Source: Motilimonas cestriensis (GTDB taxonomy: Bacteria; Pseudomonadota; Gammaproteobacteria; Enterobacterales; CBDFNC01). Taken from it: a stretch of 64,000 bases of DNA. The stretch covers positions 1 to 64,000 of the forward strand of contig NZ_JAIMJA010000004.1 in NCBI RefSeq assembly GCF_021295315.1, in the 5' to 3' direction. The position numbers and the translations under genes were made by a program. The notes beneath the pieces were generated by a model, which saw only the letters and a program-made list of their open reading frames with translations, was not told where the DNA came from and did no database searches. The first letter of the stretch is position 1. Each line of letters starts with the position of its first letter. Positions 46,818 through 55,777 of the stretch are shown piece by piece.

Positions 46818-48173
46818 ATGATGAAATCCCCCGTCTGGTTATCTGATCCTAGTTATCGTAAGCGTTTGTTTGCACTGGCGTTGCCGATGATGCTGTCAAA
46901 TGTCACTGTTCCTCTGTTGGGCTTGGTGGATGCCGCTGTGCTAGGTCATCTCGATCATAGTTACTACCTAGCTGGCGTTTCGGTAGGGGCAATGCTGATC
47001 ACCTTGGCATTTTGGTTGCTGGGTTTTTTACGCATGTCGACAACGGGGCTGGTGGCACAGGCTTTTGGGCGTAACGATGCCATGGCGATCAAACAAGTGC
47101 TGCTGCAATCTTTGGTGTTGGCCGGGGCTTTGTCCGTGTTATTGCTAGTGCTGCAAAGTGTTATCTTAAACTTAGGGCTAATGTTGGCGGCGCCAAGTGA
47201 GCAAGTGGCGTTTTATGCACAGCAGTATTTTTCCATTCGCATTTGGAGTGCACCGGCAGCGTTAGCGAATTATGTCATCTTAGGTTGGCTACTCGGGATG
47301 CAAAATGCACGTGCGCCAATGTGGTTATTAATCATCACTAACCTCGTTAATATTTTGCTCGATCTATGGTTTGTTTTAGGTTTAGGTTGGCAAGTGCAAG
47401 GTGCGGCGGCAGCGTCAGTCATAGCTGATTATTTTGGTTTTGGGCTGGGCTTATATTTTGTGTTTCACGCCATTAAGCCTTATTGGCAGCTTGGCGACTG
47501 GTCGGTGTTAATGCAAAAAATATGGGGTAGGGCGAACTTTTTTCGTCTGATTGCTCTCAACCGAGATATTTTTTTACGTACCTTATGCGTGCAAATTTGT
47601 TTCTCATTTATGACTTTTTACGGCGCACGCTTAGGGGATGACATTGTGGCAGCCAATGCGGTGTTATTAAATTTCTTACTCTTTATCTCTTTTGCCTTAG
47701 ATGGCTTAGCTTATGCTGTTGAAGCGCTGGTCGGTAAGGCGGTGGGGCGACGTGATCCCATTGAATTTAAGCGCTGCGTGAATGTGACCTTCTTTTACGC
47801 GTTGTTATTTGCCATCTTATTAATGGTGATTTTTGCTTTATTGGGTGCAAATATTATCGCCTTAATTACCGATATTCGCAGTATTCAAATGACGGCAAAC
47901 AGCTACCTTATTTGGTTGGTATTTATCCCATTAACCTCGGTGTGGTGTTTTATTCTAGATGGCATATTCATCGGTACCACTCAAGCCAAAGCAATGCGCA
48001 ACAGTATGCTATTTGCAACCTTGTGCTGTTTTTTCCCAGTATGGTGGTTGGCAAAAGACTTTGGCAATCACAGCTTATGGTTGGCTATGAATGCCTTTAT
48101 GCTAGGCCGCGGGCTAAGTCTAGGTTACCTCTATTGCTTAATGCAGCGGAACAATCGTTTTATAGTTATTTAA
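46818..48173 (+). CDS. dinF: MATE-family efflux transporter (DinF type)
   Basis: A 451-residue transporter with twelve helices. LALPMMLSNVTVPLLGLVDAA and GHLDHSYYLAG near the N-terminus fit the DinF branch of MATE exporters, which export drugs or oxidised compounds by Na+ or H+ exchange. DinF follows lexA in E. coli; here it stands apart and has no visible SOS box, so SOS control is doubtful. Confidence 0.82.
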   Translation: MMKSPVWLSDPSYRKRLFALALPMMLSNVTVPLLGLVDAAVLGHLDHSYYLAGVSVGAMLITLAFWLLGFLRMSTTGLVAQAFGRNDAMAIKQVLLQSLVLAGALSVLLLVLQSVILNLGLMLAAPSEQVAFYAQQYFSIRIWSAPAALANYVILGWLLGMQNARAPMWLLIITNLVNILLDLWFVLGLGWQVQGAAAASVIADYFGFGLGLYFVFHAIKPYWQLGDWSVLMQKIWGRANFFRLIALNRDIFLRTLCVQICFSFMTFYGARLGDDIVAANAVLLNFLLFISFALDGLAYAVEALVGKAVGRRDPIEFKRCVNVTFFYALLFAILLMVIFALLGANIIALITDIRSIQMTANSYLIWLVFIPLTSVWCFILDGIFIGTTQAKAMRNSMLFATLCCFFPVWWLAKDFGNHSLWLAMNAFMLGRGLSLGYLYCLMQRNNRFIVI

Positions 48174-48247
48174 TGATATTGGTTGATTGAATTATCACTC
48201 ATCTCGGTTACACTTGCGGTGATATTAATTTGACTTTGAGTGACACT

Positions 48248-49000
48248 GTGAATGCGCTTAGTAAGTGGCTAGGGTTAACTGGGATAGTGGCAATGCTAAT
48301 AGCCTGCGATGGCAAAGACGTTGCTTATTATGAATTACATGTTGATGAGGCAAAAGGGAAGCTGGTTGAATGTAGTTATAATAATTTCTCTGCTAGCATG
48401 CTCCCAAGCGAACTCACTGACTTAATCTTCAAGGATAAAGAGTGTGAAGCGGCGAGAAATGCGCGCCTTGCTGAAAAGCGTATTAAGCTGCAGCAGTTAC
48501 AACAACGTGCTGATGGCCAAAGTCGCAGTGAATACCAGACTAAAAAGCGTCAATTATTGGCCATGAGTTATTTAGCCTTTGTTGAGCTTGAAAGTACCTG
48601 TGGTTGGGCTGATGTTAGTCCCGTTTGCCAAGCAGCTCGCGATGTACAAGACGATATGTTGAGTAAAGAAGTCGCACGCTTAAAGCAAGCCTACAGTGGT
48701 GCTGCATTAAATCAAGTTAAAGCCGATGCTTGTCGCGGCGGTGCAACCTATGTTCAAGCGTTATGTAATGTGGCGGAAATTGCCCTTGGCCAACAGCAAA
48801 CTCAGCGCGTGTCTTACTATTTAACCAATCAATCGGCGTTTAAACAAGAGTACAACGCTTGTCGCATTGAGCTGTTAGCTAATAATGCTATTCATGATGA
48901 TGACGCCATTGCGCAATATATGAGTGGCGACCATCAATGTGCATTAGTTGCAAAAGCGGCCAACCTGATTGGTTTGCATGATTTTTCGCAGCCGCTTTAG
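48248..49000 (+). CDS. Lipoprotein of unknown function
   Basis: A 250-residue protein with a lipoprotein signal ending in MLIACDGKD (lipobox L-I-A-C, then Asp at +2, which would favour inner-membrane retention by the E. coli rule). The mature part is helical and charged, with six or so Cys. I use the GTG at 48248; a TTG at 48230 would give a longer start. Not recognised. It is convergent with trmL. Confidence 0.6.
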   Translation: MNALSKWLGLTGIVAMLIACDGKDVAYYELHVDEAKGKLVECSYNNFSASMLPSELTDLIFKDKECEAARNARLAEKRIKLQQLQQRADGQSRSEYQTKKRQLLAMSYLAFVELESTCGWADVSPVCQAARDVQDDMLSKEVARLKQAYSGAALNQVKADACRGGATYVQALCNVAEIALGQQQTQRVSYYLTNQSAFKQEYNACRIELLANNAIHDDDAIAQYMSGDHQCALVAKAANLIGLHDFSQPL

Positions 49001-49017
49001 CAAGTAAAACCGACAAA

Positions 49018-49482
49018 CTAAATGGCGCCAGGATAACCGAGTTGACGCCAGCCTTCATATACAAATACCGACACCGCGTTAGATAAATTCATTGAGCGAC
49101 TGTTTGGGCTCATTGGGATCCGCAGCTTTTGCTCAATGGGCAGGTTATCTAAAATCTCGGCCGGTAAACCGCGCGTTTCTGGACCAAATAATAATATATC
49201 GCCATCTTTAAACTCACTATCACTATGGAACGTAGTGGTTTTAGTGGTGCATGCAAAAAGGCGTTTATCACCGACATAGGCTAAAAAATCTTGATAATTG
49301 GCATGGCGAGTAACATGGGTCATTTCGTGGTAATCAAGACCGGCACGACGAACCTTTTTATCATCCAAATCAAATCCTAACGGCTCAATGAGGTGCAATT
49401 TACAGCCTGTGTTGGCGCATAAACGAATGATGTTTCCAGTATTCGGCGGGATTTCTGGTTGGTACAGGGCGACTTCTAACAT
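49018..49482 (-). CDS. trmL: tRNA (cytidine/uridine-34-2'-O)-methyltransferase
   Basis: A 154-residue SPOUT methyltransferase that methylates the wobble base of tRNA-Leu. [28 protein letters not shown] and the C-terminal [17 protein letters not shown] knot motif are intact. Core gene; the accessory retron block begins just beyond it, so this site may be an insertion spot. Confidence 0.95.
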   Translation of the reverse strand: MLEVALYQPEIPPNTGNIIRLCANTGCKLHLIEPLGFDLDDKKVRRAGLDYHEMTHVTRHANYQDFLAYVGDKRLFACTTKTTTFHSDSEFKDGDILLFGPETRGLPAEILDNLPIEQKLRIPMSPNSRSMNLSNAVSVFVYEGWRQLGYPGAI

Positions 49483-49576
49483 GATGGTTACTCAATCAAG
49501 AACGAAACCGCAAGCATATCAAATAAATTCTACTTTTGCGGTATGATAGCGGCTGGTATTTACTGGTGGGATAGAT

Positions 49577-49819
49577 ATGAAAGACTTTAAATGGGTAGCA
49601 CCGATTGTTATTTTAGTGAGTGCACTACCAATTACCTTAAATTTTGTGATTAATGGCTATTTTGAAAAACTAGATAATAAGCTAGCGGCCGAGAAGAAGC
49701 AGCGTGAAATTGCGCAGTACTATGAAAAAAAGGCGCGTATTGAATCGCGCCGTTTTGCGGAAAATATGTTTCCCGGTTTGGTTACACCTGGTTTACTCCA
49801 TCTTGAGAGCGTTAACTAA
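49577..49819 (+). CDS. Small single-helix membrane protein
   Basis: An 80-residue protein with one membrane helix (VAPIVILVSALPITLNFVI) and a charged helical tail (EKLDNKLAAEKKQREIA). I do not recognise a family. A GGTGGG ribosome-like site precedes the ATG. It lies 95 bp from trmL, on the opposite strand, and converges on the reverse transcriptase gene. Confidence 0.5.
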   Translation: MKDFKWVAPIVILVSALPITLNFVINGYFEKLDNKLAAEKKQREIAQYYEKKARIESRRFAENMFPGLVTPGLLHLESVN

Positions 49820-49844
49820 CCAAATGCATTGACTATCGGGGCTT

Positions 49845-51623
49845 TTAACCGAACAGTAGCCAAATGATAGTGCCCACCACCATAAGCTTAATTTTGGTTT
49901 TCCAGGAAGCCTTGTAGATCATTTGTGCCAAAGCAATCGGCATAAATAGTCCAATGAAAATATAATCTTTAGTGCTTAATTTAGTATCTTCTTCTGCTTC
50001 GGATTGTGGGTTTTGTTCTGACGCGCTTTCTGCGTATTCTTGCTCCACTGGGCCGGTGACTTTTCTCGCTTGTTTTTGCGCGGCTTGTTGCTTTGGTGTC
50101 AACTCGAGTATTGGTTCGGGTTTTTCTGCTGGTTGCCACCAGTTTTCTCTTGGTGCTTCACCTAAGCCTGCCTTCACGCGCATCAAGCGTTTATTTAACT
50201 GAGTCACCTTGCTGGAGCGCGTTTTAACGCCATATTTTCGTTTAATATGTACTAATTGCTTTTGTAACGGGATGCCTTTTTGAGCGTCCAGCATGGCAAC
50301 AAAGTTGGCGTAGCCTTCTAAGCTAGGAAACAATGCCCCTGGACCCCATGATTTACCCTCGGGCCCGTATAAGTCTATTTGGTGTAAAATGGCGCGAAAG
50401 CGTTTTAGAGTTTTGCGATCCACCGATGCTTTTTCATTAACCACGACACCAGTGACTTCCTGTTTTTGATGGCGGCGCATGACCTTAGTTTTATCTGGAT
50501 GTAATAAGAATCCTTCACTTGTAACAATTTGTTTTACTCGCCATAGCAAAGACTGCACTTTATTTGGTTCGTCGCTGGAAAAACTGAGATCGTCGGCATA
50601 TCTGGTATAGGCAAAGCCTAGTTTTTCTGCCATGCCTGCTAGTCTAGCGTCCAAACGTCGGCACAAAATATTCGTGATGGCAGGACTACAAGGCGCGCCT
50701 TGTGGCAATATTCTTGGCCCTTGGTCAATATGCCAAATTTGGCCGTCCATCGCCACCGCCTCGGTGTCCGGCTCGGTGGCCAGTAAAGCAAACAAGGTGC
50801 CTAACTCTTCGCTGTATCCTTGTTTGCAAAATAGTCCCTTCACTCGAGCGTAACTGATACTAGGGAAAAAGTCTTTCAGGTCAAAGTTGACGACTACACC
50901 TTTGTTTATATGTGGTAGGGCATTGCTAAGTATGCTGCGCCCAGGTACAAAACCATGTGCGGCAGAGTGTAACTTGACGGGGGCGAGTACATTCTCTAGT
51001 AGCCAATATTGCGCTCGTTTAAGCCTAGGCATGGGGGCTGAAATATGCCGTTTACCACCTGTTTTCTTTTCAATGGCAAACTTTTTATAGTGGCTGGTTT
51101 GCGATACCTCTTTCTGGTAGCACAGAAACCTTAGCTCTCCGATACTGATACCCATTCCTTGGGCTAATGCTTGACTATCAGCAAAATAGGGCAGGCCTTG
51201 ACTGGTTAATTTACTCTTATCGCTGATTTTTTCGCTTAAGCCAGCAGAAAATTTTTCTCCCAAATAAGTAATTTCTTTTTGTTGTTTTTGATACCAATTG
51301 AGGGCATTTTCATAGCGAGTTTTATTTCTTGTCTGGCGCACTTGTTCGCGCTTTTCTAACGCGGCTTTTTTACGCTCTTGGTGTAGGTGCGCCAGCGCTT
51401 TTTCTGGATCACTATATAATTCATCCTGTGAACTTAACTCTCTCAGCTGAGCCATTAACTGAGCGCGTTTTTCAACAAATTCCTGAGTTAAATTGGGCTG
51501 TTCTTCGTCATTACGCCAAAAACCTAAGCGTTTCATTTCGTCAAGTATGTATTCTTCTTTACTCGACTTTCGTATTTTATCGTAAATTTCTTGGCGGGTT
51601 AATTTTGTGCTTGATTCAGACAT
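49845..51623 (-). CDS. Retron reverse transcriptase with C-terminal membrane helices
   Basis: A 592-residue reverse transcriptase. Residues 1-150 are a charged helical extension. The core follows: NFDLKDFFPSI (246-256), LPQGAPCSPAITNIL, the catalytic YADD at 342-345, and the retron-type VTG at 390-392. AAHGFVPGRSILSNA is the conserved fingers segment. A 90-residue Pro/Glu-rich linker leads to two membrane helices at about 553-570 and 578-592. It would extend the RNA-linked cDNA of the msr-msd directly upstream. The TM tail suggests membrane attachment. GGAGG precedes the ATG. The type XIII retron assignment rests on its neighbours. Confidence 0.9.
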   Translation of the reverse strand: MSESSTKLTRQEIYDKIRKSSKEEYILDEMKRLGFWRNDEEQPNLTQEFVEKRAQLMAQLRELSSQDELYSDPEKALAHLHQERKKAALEKREQVRQTRNKTRYENALNWYQKQQKEITYLGEKFSAGLSEKISDKSKLTSQGLPYFADSQALAQGMGISIGELRFLCYQKEVSQTSHYKKFAIEKKTGGKRHISAPMPRLKRAQYWLLENVLAPVKLHSAAHGFVPGRSILSNALPHINKGVVVNFDLKDFFPSISYARVKGLFCKQGYSEELGTLFALLATEPDTEAVAMDGQIWHIDQGPRILPQGAPCSPAITNILCRRLDARLAGMAEKLGFAYTRYADDLSFSSDEPNKVQSLLWRVKQIVTSEGFLLHPDKTKVMRRHQKQEVTGVVVNEKASVDRKTLKRFRAILHQIDLYGPEGKSWGPGALFPSLEGYANFVAMLDAQKGIPLQKQLVHIKRKYGVKTRSSKVTQLNKRLMRVKAGLGEAPRENWWQPAEKPEPILELTPKQQAAQKQARKVTGPVEQEYAESASEQNPQSEAEEDTKLSTKDYIFIGLFMPIALAQMIYKASWKTKIKLMVVGTIIWLLFG

Positions 51624-51701
51624 TACAAAAGCCTCCGGCGCGACTAATTTGGCTCAAGCGCTGGGTAAAAACATAAATAAGAAGCATTGATAAGAAGGGA
51701 A

Positions 51702-51930
51702 ATAGCAACGCGGTGAAAGTTTCCTTCGAAGAGTTCTCAGTGCTAAGGCAATCAACTCGATGCCGTACGCCCCCTATATCACTCATTGGCTTCTTTGAAG
51801 CCATACTGCAATAGTGATATAGGGGGCTGTACGGCCCAGTTAAGATTGCATTAGCTACGCGTGGGTAGTCTTTGTGCCAGAATGGCGAAACACCATTCGA
51901 GATGCAAGGTTCTACAACCGCGTTGCTATG
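51702..51930 (-). ncRNA. Retron msr-msd RNA
   Basis: A 13-nt inverted repeat brackets the RNA: ATAGCAACGCGGT at 51702-51714 and its complement at 51917-51929 (a2 and a1). In the msr part GAATGGTG-TTT-CGCCATTC (51880-51898) is a hairpin with the UUU loop typical of retron RT recognition. In the msd part a 22-bp stem with one bulge (51762-51835) pairs GCCGTAC-GCCCCCTATATCACT with its complement, capped by GGCTTC-TTT-GAAGCC. A sigma70-type promoter starts just upstream, and the RT gene follows 78 nt downstream. The branching G is not fixed from sequence. Confidence 0.88.
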
Positions 51931-51937
51931 TAAATTG

Positions 51938-51967
51938 ATTATATCTTTCAATTGTTTATCAATACAA
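51938..51967 (-). promoter_or_regulatory. Promoter of the retron RNA and RT
   Basis: On the minus strand a TTGTAT -35 (51962-51967) and a perfect TATAAT -10 (51938-51943) are separated by 18 bp. Transcription would start near 51931, right at the a1 repeat, which fits a retron RNA 5' end. Confidence 0.75.
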
Positions 51968-52000
51968 TATAATCTTGTGATCCAGTGCATGCTTTGCATA

Positions 52001-53641
52001 TCAAAGGCTCCCATTCGACGTTTGCTGTCTAAGGGCTAGCATATGTTCACAGGGACCTTGGCGTAGTTTATTGCGATGCCAAAAGTGACAGTTACATTGG
52101 CCATCAACCAGTCTGTGATCTAAGTCGAGAGAAATAAAACTTTGGTGCTCGACTGCATTATCTAACACCTGACCGGCGATGTAGCGGCCGTTCTCGTTGA
52201 ATTGGTCTTTCTGGATACTCACTAGGCCCGTATTAACAAAATTCAACGCTTTTTCTTCCCGCTCATTGTTAAATCTTAATTGCTCAAGTGGAATCGGCTC
52301 GTGGCATAAGTGGCGGATGCGGTAAACATCGAGCTCCATATCGTAAAGCACCTGACCATGCTGGCTGTATTGCGCTAAGGCTGATTTCACGGTATTGAGA
52401 TCTAAACCCAGTTGTAAGGCAAGGCGGTTAGCACTTTGCTGCTGGCTCTCAAATAAGGCTTGGTAGACCTTTGCGCTGGTTTGACTATCAACCTCTGCTC
52501 TACTTGCCAACAGGTCAAAGTTTGCCATTTTCGACCAATCGTTGGCGCTCCAACCTGATAACCCTAAGGTAAAGCTCATCCCCCCTAGATCGGCAATGTA
52601 AAAAGAAGGCATGCCATCACCTAATAGACAAACTTCGAAATGACTGGCGATGGGTAATAAACGCTCTAGAATATGTAGGCGTCTGCGCCCCCATACTCGG
52701 ATACTTCTTGGTTCATCACCTTGATAAATGGAGCGTGGACAGAGTATTTCTTCCCCCCAAGGTTCCAATATTACTTTGATGGCTTGCCCCGGCGTCAATT
52801 CAAAGCGCATCGCTCTGGGGCCAACTCTTTCTTTTTTGGTGCGTAGTTTAAAGCAGATGTTGTACAAATCCATGGGTTGCATTTTAAGGCGTACCATAGG
52901 CAAGGTCATTGCTGAGCTAACTTGCAAAAAGCCTCTCACCCAAGAGTCGGGTAAGTCGATTTTTTTCTCAGCAAAATCTTGTTGACCAGACGTTGCTACT
53001 TTAAAGCCATCTGGATCTATTTTGAGTTGAGTGTCCCGGTAGTCGCGTATTTTTTGAAATTCGTTATACAGCCCCTCTGAATAGTCGATATTGGTGGTAC
53101 CAAATTCAGTGTCACTGATGTTTTTAAATACCTCATAGCTGCAACTTAACTTGCCATAGCTGGACTCATCTTCAGAAAAACACTCAAAAAAAACTTGGTC
53201 AGGATGCACAGTGATCACTGGGTCTAACACATACCAAGCGTCGATGTCGTGCTTGTAAAGGTATTTAAAATATTGATTTTGAGCTTGGTAAAAAGGCGCC
53301 ATGATTTTACTAGCCACTTTATTCATGGCCGCCAGCTCATCACGAACTTGGTTGAGTTGTTGTTTTACTTTGCCCTGCTTACTCACCAAATCAGCCAGTA
53401 GCGTTTGTTCTTGCTCGGTAAGCCAGCGCTGATATTCATCGCGATTTTTTGGTGTAAAGCGCATATCGGAAATCACCACTTGGTGCAGCGCAGACATGGC
53501 TTCACGGAACGCCAGCTTGTTTTTTAACTCGCCAACAAAAAATGTCGGCGGGCGTAGGGTGTCGGGTGAAAAAGACACTTGAGTATGTTGGCTATTACTG
53601 GCTACCTGACTTGTGCCCATATAACGATAATTTACTTGCAT
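52001..53641 (-). CDS. Winged-helix/SWIM zinc-finger protein of the retron operon
   Basis: A 546-residue protein. A coiled-coil region lies at about 75-115. A winged-helix segment is at about 395-450 (SANRLALQLGLDLNTVKSAL). Near the C-terminus CNCHFWHRNKLRQGPCEHML is a SWIM zinc finger (C-x-C-xn-C-x-H). The middle 120-380 is unassigned. SWIM domains bind DNA or proteins. In retrons of the layout I recall as type XIII, a 'WHSWIM' protein and an ARM-repeat protein accompany the RT. AAGGAT precedes the ATG, and it starts 9 bp after the ARM gene ends. Confidence 0.8.
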   Translation of the reverse strand: MQVNYRYMGTSQVASNSQHTQVSFSPDTLRPPTFFVGELKNKLAFREAMSALHQVVISDMRFTPKNRDEYQRWLTEQEQTLLADLVSKQGKVKQQLNQVRDELAAMNKVASKIMAPFYQAQNQYFKYLYKHDIDAWYVLDPVITVHPDQVFFECFSEDESSYGKLSCSYEVFKNISDTEFGTTNIDYSEGLYNEFQKIRDYRDTQLKIDPDGFKVATSGQQDFAEKKIDLPDSWVRGFLQVSSAMTLPMVRLKMQPMDLYNICFKLRTKKERVGPRAMRFELTPGQAIKVILEPWGEEILCPRSIYQGDEPRSIRVWGRRRLHILERLLPIASHFEVCLLGDGMPSFYIADLGGMSFTLGLSGWSANDWSKMANFDLLASRAEVDSQTSAKVYQALFESQQQSANRLALQLGLDLNTVKSALAQYSQHGQVLYDMELDVYRIRHLCHEPIPLEQLRFNNEREEKALNFVNTGLVSIQKDQFNENGRYIAGQVLDNAVEHQSFISLDLDHRLVDGQCNCHFWHRNKLRQGPCEHMLALRQQTSNGSL

Positions 53642-53650
53642 TTTTTATCC

Positions 53651-55150
53651 TTAAACAGGCGAATTGGATGATGTGGTGACGGTATTACCAAGCACTGAGA
53701 TAGGGAGTGCCAAGTTGGGGTCTGTTTTTCTTAATTGCAGCATAGCTTTGAGCAGCACCGCTTTATCTTTTTGTACTTGCGTCAACGATAAACGAGTGAA
53801 AAGCGTGGCGACCATATTTAATACCGCCGTCGAACATTGCGCTTGCTGCTGCAAAAATGCCATTACTCTGTCTTTGGCTAAGCGTCCTCTGTTTACTCGG
53901 GTTAGCACACTGGTAAAGTAAGGCTGCAACTTGAGTAGGGTCGCTTCATCATTAGCGGCGTACTCGCTAAGTAAGTTGGTGACAAAAAGCTCTACGTTTT
54001 CACTCGGGTGCTGACTCAGTTTGATTAGGTAGTTTTTACCTTGGCTTTGCTCAAAAAAGGTCTGCAGTAGCTCTCGACCAAAAGTTTGAACCGATGGATT
54101 GTTGCTATCACAGACGGTGACAATTAAATCTGGTGACCAATGGTTTTGGTCCATTTCATTGCGGCAAAATGCAAATATGAAGGCTTGTACTTCTGGCCAA
54201 TTACTTTCCAATAGGCTTAGAAAGTCCCCTTGGCTAGTTAAAAGCAATGATTTGTGAACCGATAAGTAGTTAATACAATACTGACGTATTGCTTGAGTAG
54301 GGCTTTGTGCCAGTTGTAGCCATTGCTTTAAGTGGTATGGCCAAGGCGCTGAGTTTAAATCACGGCTGTTAAGAGCAGTGACGGCAAGTAATTGAGCTTG
54401 GCTTGATTTAGCATTGAGCAATAGCCAGAGTTGATCTGCTGTAACTGTCGCCAGTTGCGGTTGCAGATTAAGGGTTATAAAGTTCTTTAGTTCAAGCTGT
54501 TGCTCATCCCCTAACTGATTACTGGCTAATTTTTGCAATATACCTTCGAAGATAGCTGCGGCATTTTTATTATTAGCGATAATCAGTTTCAGCAATAACT
54601 CTAAAGCTACTTCGCGCTCTTCGGGTGCGCCAGTAAAGCTAAGTTCAAGTAAGTTATCCAGTTGTGCGATGAGTTCGTGCGCATTTTGCTTTTTAAGTAG
54701 CAATAGGGCTCTGGCTCTGACGCCTACGTTTTCCGATTGATGTAAAGCGGCTAGTAGCTCAGGTGGAATATCGACATAGGAAATCGGGTGCTCAACTAAT
54801 AGGCGGCAAGCGAAAACTTGCTGCGCTTCATGTTTTGCCATTGCCAACGGTTTGAGTATCATGAAATCAAGGTGCTGTATTCCTTTGTTCATGCAGCGGA
54901 TCAGCACAATGGCAAGCCACTTGGCATGACGTCGAGTCAAAGCATCATAGGGCTCCAAGCGGGTGCACAGTGAACTTACTATTTCTGTCTGCTCTACTTG
55001 GTTGAAGTCGGTTGGCTGTAACGTCTCTGCCAGCCACAGGTTAAGTTCGGCTTGTTCAATCATTAATAATGAACAGAGAAAGTCGAGCTGTGTAAGAAGA
55101 CTTGGCTGTTGTTTCAATGCTGCTAAGGCGAAATGTTGAGCCTCAGCCAT
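53651..55150 (-). CDS. ARM/HEAT-repeat protein of the retron operon
   Basis: A 499-residue all-helical protein of repeated antiparallel helix pairs with Leu/Ala-rich faces, for example LLKLIIANNKNAAAIFEGIL and VGVRARALLLLKKQNAHEL. No enzyme motif or membrane helix is seen, so it is probably a scaffold or a partner of the SWIM protein and the RT. It is the first gene of the retron operon. Only 60 bp separate its ATG from the end of a Mu-like element, so its promoter is either in those 60 bp or inside that element. Confidence 0.7.
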   Translation of the reverse strand: MAEAQHFALAALKQQPSLLTQLDFLCSLLMIEQAELNLWLAETLQPTDFNQVEQTEIVSSLCTRLEPYDALTRRHAKWLAIVLIRCMNKGIQHLDFMILKPLAMAKHEAQQVFACRLLVEHPISYVDIPPELLAALHQSENVGVRARALLLLKKQNAHELIAQLDNLLELSFTGAPEEREVALELLLKLIIANNKNAAAIFEGILQKLASNQLGDEQQLELKNFITLNLQPQLATVTADQLWLLLNAKSSQAQLLAVTALNSRDLNSAPWPYHLKQWLQLAQSPTQAIRQYCINYLSVHKSLLLTSQGDFLSLLESNWPEVQAFIFAFCRNEMDQNHWSPDLIVTVCDSNNPSVQTFGRELLQTFFEQSQGKNYLIKLSQHPSENVELFVTNLLSEYAANDEATLLKLQPYFTSVLTRVNRGRLAKDRVMAFLQQQAQCSTAVLNMVATLFTRLSLTQVQKDKAVLLKAMLQLRKTDPNLALPISVLGNTVTTSSNSPV

Positions 55151-55210
55151 ATTGCAGCCGATTAAAGCCAGAATCAGCTTTGGCTCTAATGGTCTGGTCT
55201 TAATTAAACT

Positions 55211-55261
55211 GATCTAAGACACGATAAACATTAGGAAAAGACACGATAAATGTGGGATTTG
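55211..55261. repeat. Probable left end of a Mu/BcepMu-like element
   Basis: AGACACGATAAA occurs twice, at 55218-55229 and 55240-55251, in direct repeat with a 22-bp period, as do transposase sites in Mu-type ends. A terminal TG at 55211 lies 7 nt before the first copy. Beyond lie the prophage-like repressor genes, and before it the retron. No inverted copy of the repeat was found in the window, so the other end is probably further right. Confidence 0.5.
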
Positions 55262-55321
55262 GTCGGAAAATCGAAAATTATCTAAAACCAACTTGGGACG
55301 GTGATCCCAAGTTTCTACCAA

Positions 55322-55774
55322 TCAATTAACTTTCTTTTTTGCTATGCCTCGGGCGATTTTTTGTCTGACAACTCTTGCCGTTAATTCATATTGTATAGCT
55401 TTTACATTACTTCTTGCCTCAAAATAAAGACCTTGATAATTTTTTACTGCCGACTTCATATAGCAAACATGAAATAGCGACATGCAACAAAGTGAAAGGA
55501 CTCCGGCTATGATCAATGAATAGTTCAGTTCGATAGGCTCCGAAATAGCAGTGAAAATGCAAACGACAGATATAGCTAAGGCCGCAAGTGATAGTAATCT
55601 GAACTTATCGAACGTCAGCTTTAACCAGGTAAATCGCTTTAGTTGGGATTCTTGTTCAAGTAAGCGTTTCAGTGTTGACTCAGTCATATCTTGAATAGTA
55701 TGACCATCGTTGTAATAGTTAACAATGTCCCGCGCTGCTACTTGATTTACTTCACGATTAAATACTTGCTCCAC
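55322..55774 (-). CDS. Membrane protein with N-terminal QV-RDI motif
   Basis: A 150-residue protein with two membrane helices at about 55-72 and 78-98. Residues 5-23 (FNREVNQVAARDIVNYYND) match the C-terminal end of the neighbouring repressor (FNSSVGQVSGRDIINKKKD), including V-x-Q-V-x2-R-D-I. Residues 24-50 are an amphipathic helix. Its start is 3 nt after the repressor stop, so they are co-translated. I do not know a family. Shared short motifs of this sort can mediate protein-protein assembly, so it may be a membrane effector or superinfection-exclusion protein controlled by the repressor. Confidence 0.6.
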   Translation of the reverse strand: MEQVFNREVNQVAARDIVNYYNDGHTIQDMTESTLKRLLEQESQLKRFTWLKLTFDKFRLLSLAALAISVVCIFTAISEPIELNYSLIIAGVLSLCCMSLFHVCYMKSAVKNYQGLYFEARSNVKAIQYELTARVVRQKIARGIAKKKVN

Positions 55775-55777
55775 AGA

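Noticed and set aside
51616-52014. A 132-codon minus-strand reading frame between the SWIM gene and the RT gene
   Set aside because: It coincides with the retron RNA, with its long msd stem and a1/a2 repeats, and the product has no recognisable pattern. It is best seen as non-coding.
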